Below are positions 61,718 to 64,000 of a stretch of DNA of 64,000 bases, in pieces. The DNA is from Neodiprion pinetum. Its lineage: Eukaryota > Arthropoda > Insecta > Hymenoptera > Diprionidae. The notes beneath the pieces were generated by a model. The model was given only the letters and a program-made list of their open reading frames with translations. It was not told the DNA's origin and did no database searches. The stretch spans positions 17,119,922-17,183,921 of the forward strand of contig NC_060232.1 in NCBI RefSeq assembly GCF_021155775.2. The letters run 5' to 3'. Every line of letters begins with the position of its first letter. Within the stretch, counting starts at the first letter, position 1. A program made the translations under genes and the position numbers.

Positions 61718-63064
61718 ATGAGTAATATAAAGGAAACAAACATGAGTGAGAACGGGTTACACGCCCAACAAGCAGCGATCGAAGCAGGCGCTGAGATGAA
61801 GAGGACGCAAGCACTGGAACGCCTCGAAACGCTGACCAGCGAATTGCATGAGTTTGTCAAATCAAAGGTCAACATCCACAAGGAGATAAAGAGCAAGACG
61901 ACCAGTGTAGTCACCGCCCTTCGCAGATTTAAAACACTGGACGAAGAGTGGCAGTCGTCTCGACGACTCACTCCTCGTCTTACTCCGGAGAAAAACAGTC
62001 CACCTGCTGTGGAGATTGAAGGAGAATCAATGGACACCGGATGCGATGGTGACGGTGAATCTGTTGCTGAAGAAACAAGTGGAAGTGTCATCAAGTCTAT
62101 CAAGAGAAAAAACCGAAACTCCCCGGGCTTAACAGATAACAGAATGACAAAGAAGAAGGACTTGAAACCAAGTCCTTTCAAAAACCTGACGAAGCAGAAT
62201 GCTGAGAAAAAAGACGCGAATGTTTGGACAGATGTCCAAACGAAGAAAGAGAAAAGGAGGCTAGCCAAAGAGCAGCTCCTAAAAGAGTCTCTAAAGAAGA
62301 CCAGGCCGGAGCCTAAGCGGAAAAAACCGCACAAATGGATCAGGCCTGACGCGCTGATCATCCGCCCAGCAGACAAGGCAAAGTATGCCGAGATATTGCG
62401 GCGTATTAAACAGGACGTTCCTGAAGACCAGGTCCGTGATACGGTCGACAAAGTACACAAGACCAACGCCGGAGACATGTTGATTACGCTCTCGAGGAAG
62501 AGCACCGACAAAGGCCAAGCCTTACAGAAGGCCATTGCGGGCATCCTCCAAGAAGACGCCAAAGTAGTCTGCAAAGGGCCACAGGAGACAATCGAGATTC
62601 GAGACATCGATGACACCACGACGAAGGAAGATATCCAGGCCGCCCTGAAACCGGAAGCTGGCGAGATACCACTAGAGGCAATAAAGATCCGTAATGCCTT
62701 TAGAGGTACGCAGATGGCTACAGTGACGCTACCAGCGACAACAGCACGAAAACTACTGGATGGAAACGGCAAGATCCGAATCGGTTGGGTTAACTGCCGA
62801 ATAAGAGCGACGATGAGACCGGTTCAATGTTATAAATGTTGGCACTTCGGGCACATTGGATCCCAGTGTAAGGGCAAAGTTGACCGGTCTAAGCACTGCA
62901 TAAGATGCGGAGAAGAAGGACACAAAATTGCGGACTGTAAAAATCCAGCCAAATGTGTATTATGCGCTGAGAAGAATAGCGAAGAAGTTGCTGCTCACCA
63001 TGCCGGCATATATAGATGCCCGGTATTCCAAGAGGCGCTTCAGAAGGAGACAAGCAAGAAATAA
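61718..63064 (+). CDS. R1-clade LINE ORF1 (Gag-like RNA-binding protein)
   Basis: A 448-codon intact frame. An N-terminal helical region (QALERLETLTSELHEFVKSK) and a long basic linker lead to an RRM-like domain (ETIEIRDIDDTTTKEDIQAA ... IPLEAIKIRNAF). Three CCHC-type knuckles close it: CYKCWHFGHIGSQC, CIRCGEEGHKIADC and the variant CVLCAEKN ... C. This is the standard R1/TRAS/SART ORF1 design for packaging the LINE RNA. The TAA stop shares its last A with the ATG of ORF2 (TAATG), a termination-reinitiation arrangement known in this clade. Confidence 0.9.
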   Translation: MSNIKETNMSENGLHAQQAAIEAGAEMKRTQALERLETLTSELHEFVKSKVNIHKEIKSKTTSVVTALRRFKTLDEEWQSSRRLTPRLTPEKNSPPAVEIEGESMDTGCDGDGESVAEETSGSVIKSIKRKNRNSPGLTDNRMTKKKDLKPSPFKNLTKQNAEKKDANVWTDVQTKKEKRRLAKEQLLKESLKKTRPEPKRKKPHKWIRPDALIIRPADKAKYAEILRRIKQDVPEDQVRDTVDKVHKTNAGDMLITLSRKSTDKGQALQKAIAGILQEDAKVVCKGPQETIEIRDIDDTTTKEDIQAALKPEAGEIPLEAIKIRNAFRGTQMATVTLPATTARKLLDGNGKIRIGWVNCRIRATMRPVQCYKCWHFGHIGSQCKGKVDRSKHCIRCGEEGHKIADCKNPAKCVLCAEKNSEEVAAHHAGIYRCPVFQEALQKETSKK

Positions 63065-64000
63065 TGAAGATATTACAGCTCAACCTCAATCATTGTGAGA
63101 CTGCGCATGACCTGCTTGTGCAGACCGTGCGTCAACTACAGCTAGACTTAGTACTAATAGCAGAGCCGTACAGACACCTGAATAACCAACCTTGGGAATC
63201 TGACAGCACCACCAAAGCTGTCATCTGGTCCTGTGGCAAATTTCCTTTCCAGAGCGTAGTGAGCAATAATAGCAACGGCTTTGTAGCAGCATCTGTTAAC
63301 GGTATCCGCTTTTATAGCTGCTATGCACCACCTAGCCTCTCTATTGCTGATTTCACAGAATTCCTGGATCGACTTACTGAGGATGCAAAGCAGTACTACC
63401 CAGTAGCAATAGCCGGAGACTTCAACTCCTGGGCGGTAGACTGGGGCAGCAAGCAGACCAATGCGCGAGGTAAAGCATTACTTGAAGCAATGGCCACGCT
63501 GGACGTAGTTCTCCTTAACATTGGCGAAACACCAACATACACCAAGGGAGAGGCTAGTTCGATAATAGACCTCACATTCGTCAGCAGCAGTCTATTGAGA
63601 GGAAGCTATTCTTGGACAGTTATGAACACCTACACCGCCAGCGACCACAATGCAATACTTTGGGAAATATCGGCTGGTCGGAACCCTCGAAGAGCAACTA
63701 GACAAACTAATGCAGTTGGATGGAAAGTAAAAGACTTTGACTCGGAAGCTTTGGTAGTAGCATTAGACAAGGACTCGACCATCACAGGAGATGCTGAGGA
63801 GAAGACGAAGAACCTAATGACGAAAATCACCCAGGCGTGTGACACCTGCATGCCTCGTAAGCGTGGTATAAATCAAAGACCTTCGGTGCATTGGTGGAAT
63901 GATCAGATTAGCGCCCTCAGAACAGCTTGTCTCAAGAAAAGAAGAACATCGCAACGTGGCTATCGAAGACCTAACTCGGTGGAGCTGGTCGCGGAGTACA
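63064..64000 (+). CDS. R1-clade LINE ORF2, endonuclease part
   Basis: Open for all 312 codons to the window edge. It starts MKILQLNLNHCETAHDLLVQ. APE-type endonuclease residues follow: LIAEPY, AGDFNSWAVDWGS, SSIIDLTFVS and YTASDHNAILW, carrying the catalytic Glu, Asp/Asn, Asp and His. The reverse transcriptase should follow beyond 64000. This is the freshest-looking mobile gene in the window. Translation is probably coupled to ORF1 through TAATG. Confidence 0.92.
   Translation, partial: MKILQLNLNHCETAHDLLVQTVRQLQLDLVLIAEPYRHLNNQPWESDSTTKAVIWSCGKFPFQSVVSNNSNGFVAASVNGIRFYSCYAPPSLSIADFTEFLDRLTEDAKQYYPVAIAGDFNSWAVDWGSKQTNARGKALLEAMATLDVVLLNIGETPTYTKGEASSIIDLTFVSSSLLRGSYSWTVMNTYTASDHNAILWEISAGRNPRRATRQTNAVGWKVKDFDSEALVVALDKDSTITGDAEEKTKNLMTKITQACDTCMPRKRGINQRPSVHWWNDQISALRTACLKKRRTSQRGYRRPNSVELVAEY

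Larger units (their letters stand above)
61147..64000 (+). mobile_element. R1-clade LINE, 5'-complete, cut by window end
   Basis: A 5' UTR of about 570 bp, ORF1 (Gag-like with zinc knuckles) and the first third of ORF2 (APE endonuclease), all open. It sits directly after (CA)n, as in microsatellite-targeting R1-clade families such as Waldo and Mino. Confidence 0.85.

Noticed and set aside
1..64000. tRNA, rRNA, CRISPR arrays, bacterial-type operons
   Set aside because: None seen. Direct repeats are LTRs, TIRs and microsatellites, not spacer arrays. Short tRNA genes cannot be excluded without a covariance search.

Overview
This is a eukaryotic window made almost entirely of nested transposable elements. 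I see no host gene, tRNA, rRNA or CRISPR array. The mix is typical of an insect: Maverick/Polinton elements, Ty3/Gypsy elements (one with an Errantivirus-type env gene), CR1/Jockey-like and R1-clade LINEs, and TA-flanked MITEs. Hymenoptera would fit, but nothing in the sequence proves it.

Layout. 1-9435 is Maverick-1. Its left part is a near-perfect palindrome (arms 1-2670 and 2719-5388, 48-bp spacer), followed by an uninterrupted protein-primed DNA polymerase B gene (5004-8732, minus) and a terminal inverted repeat (TIR). 9436-11834 holds no recognisable gene. Two LINEs of one general type lie on the minus strand (LINE-A, 11890-13200; LINE-B, 14944-19110), separated by non-coding sequence. 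LINE-C (20230-23260, minus) carries a 244-bp MITE and abuts the TIR of Maverick-2.

Maverick-2 starts at about 23297 and is the scaffold for the rest. Its order is TIR, an OB-fold-like small gene (+), an uncharacterised 167-aa-type gene (-), major capsid (-), penton (-), adenain-like protease (-), a pX/pVI-like protein (-), a phospholipase A2-like remnant (-), packaging ATPase (+), three small conserved genes (+), integrase with chromodomain (+), then polB (-). It was interrupted three times. Gypsy-M (24893-33739, minus, TSD AATG) has a pol with two tandem retropepsin-like domains and two tandem macro (TARG1/OARD1-like) domains. Gypsy-T (41148-48458, minus) has an extra zinc-finger reading frame after pol and has lost its 5' end. 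An Errantivirus-like element (48459-58694, plus) has gag, pol and env, with a fold-back MITE in its 5' LTR. The Maverick-2 polB remnant resumes at 58695 and runs to about 60895, without its C-terminal third.

The window ends in an R1-clade LINE (61147 to beyond 64000, plus) that begins directly after a (CA)n tract. Its ORF1 and ORF2 overlap as TAATG.

Nearly all genes are damaged, mostly by in-frame stops. The exceptions are the polB ORF of Maverick-1 (with a catalytic-motif change), the two copies of the 167-aa gene, the OB-fold-like gene, the Gypsy-M and Errantivirus gag genes, and the R1 LINE. The best candidates for new biology are the macro-domain/double-protease Gypsy element, the Maverick fold-back with its rearranged arms, and two poorly described Maverick genes.
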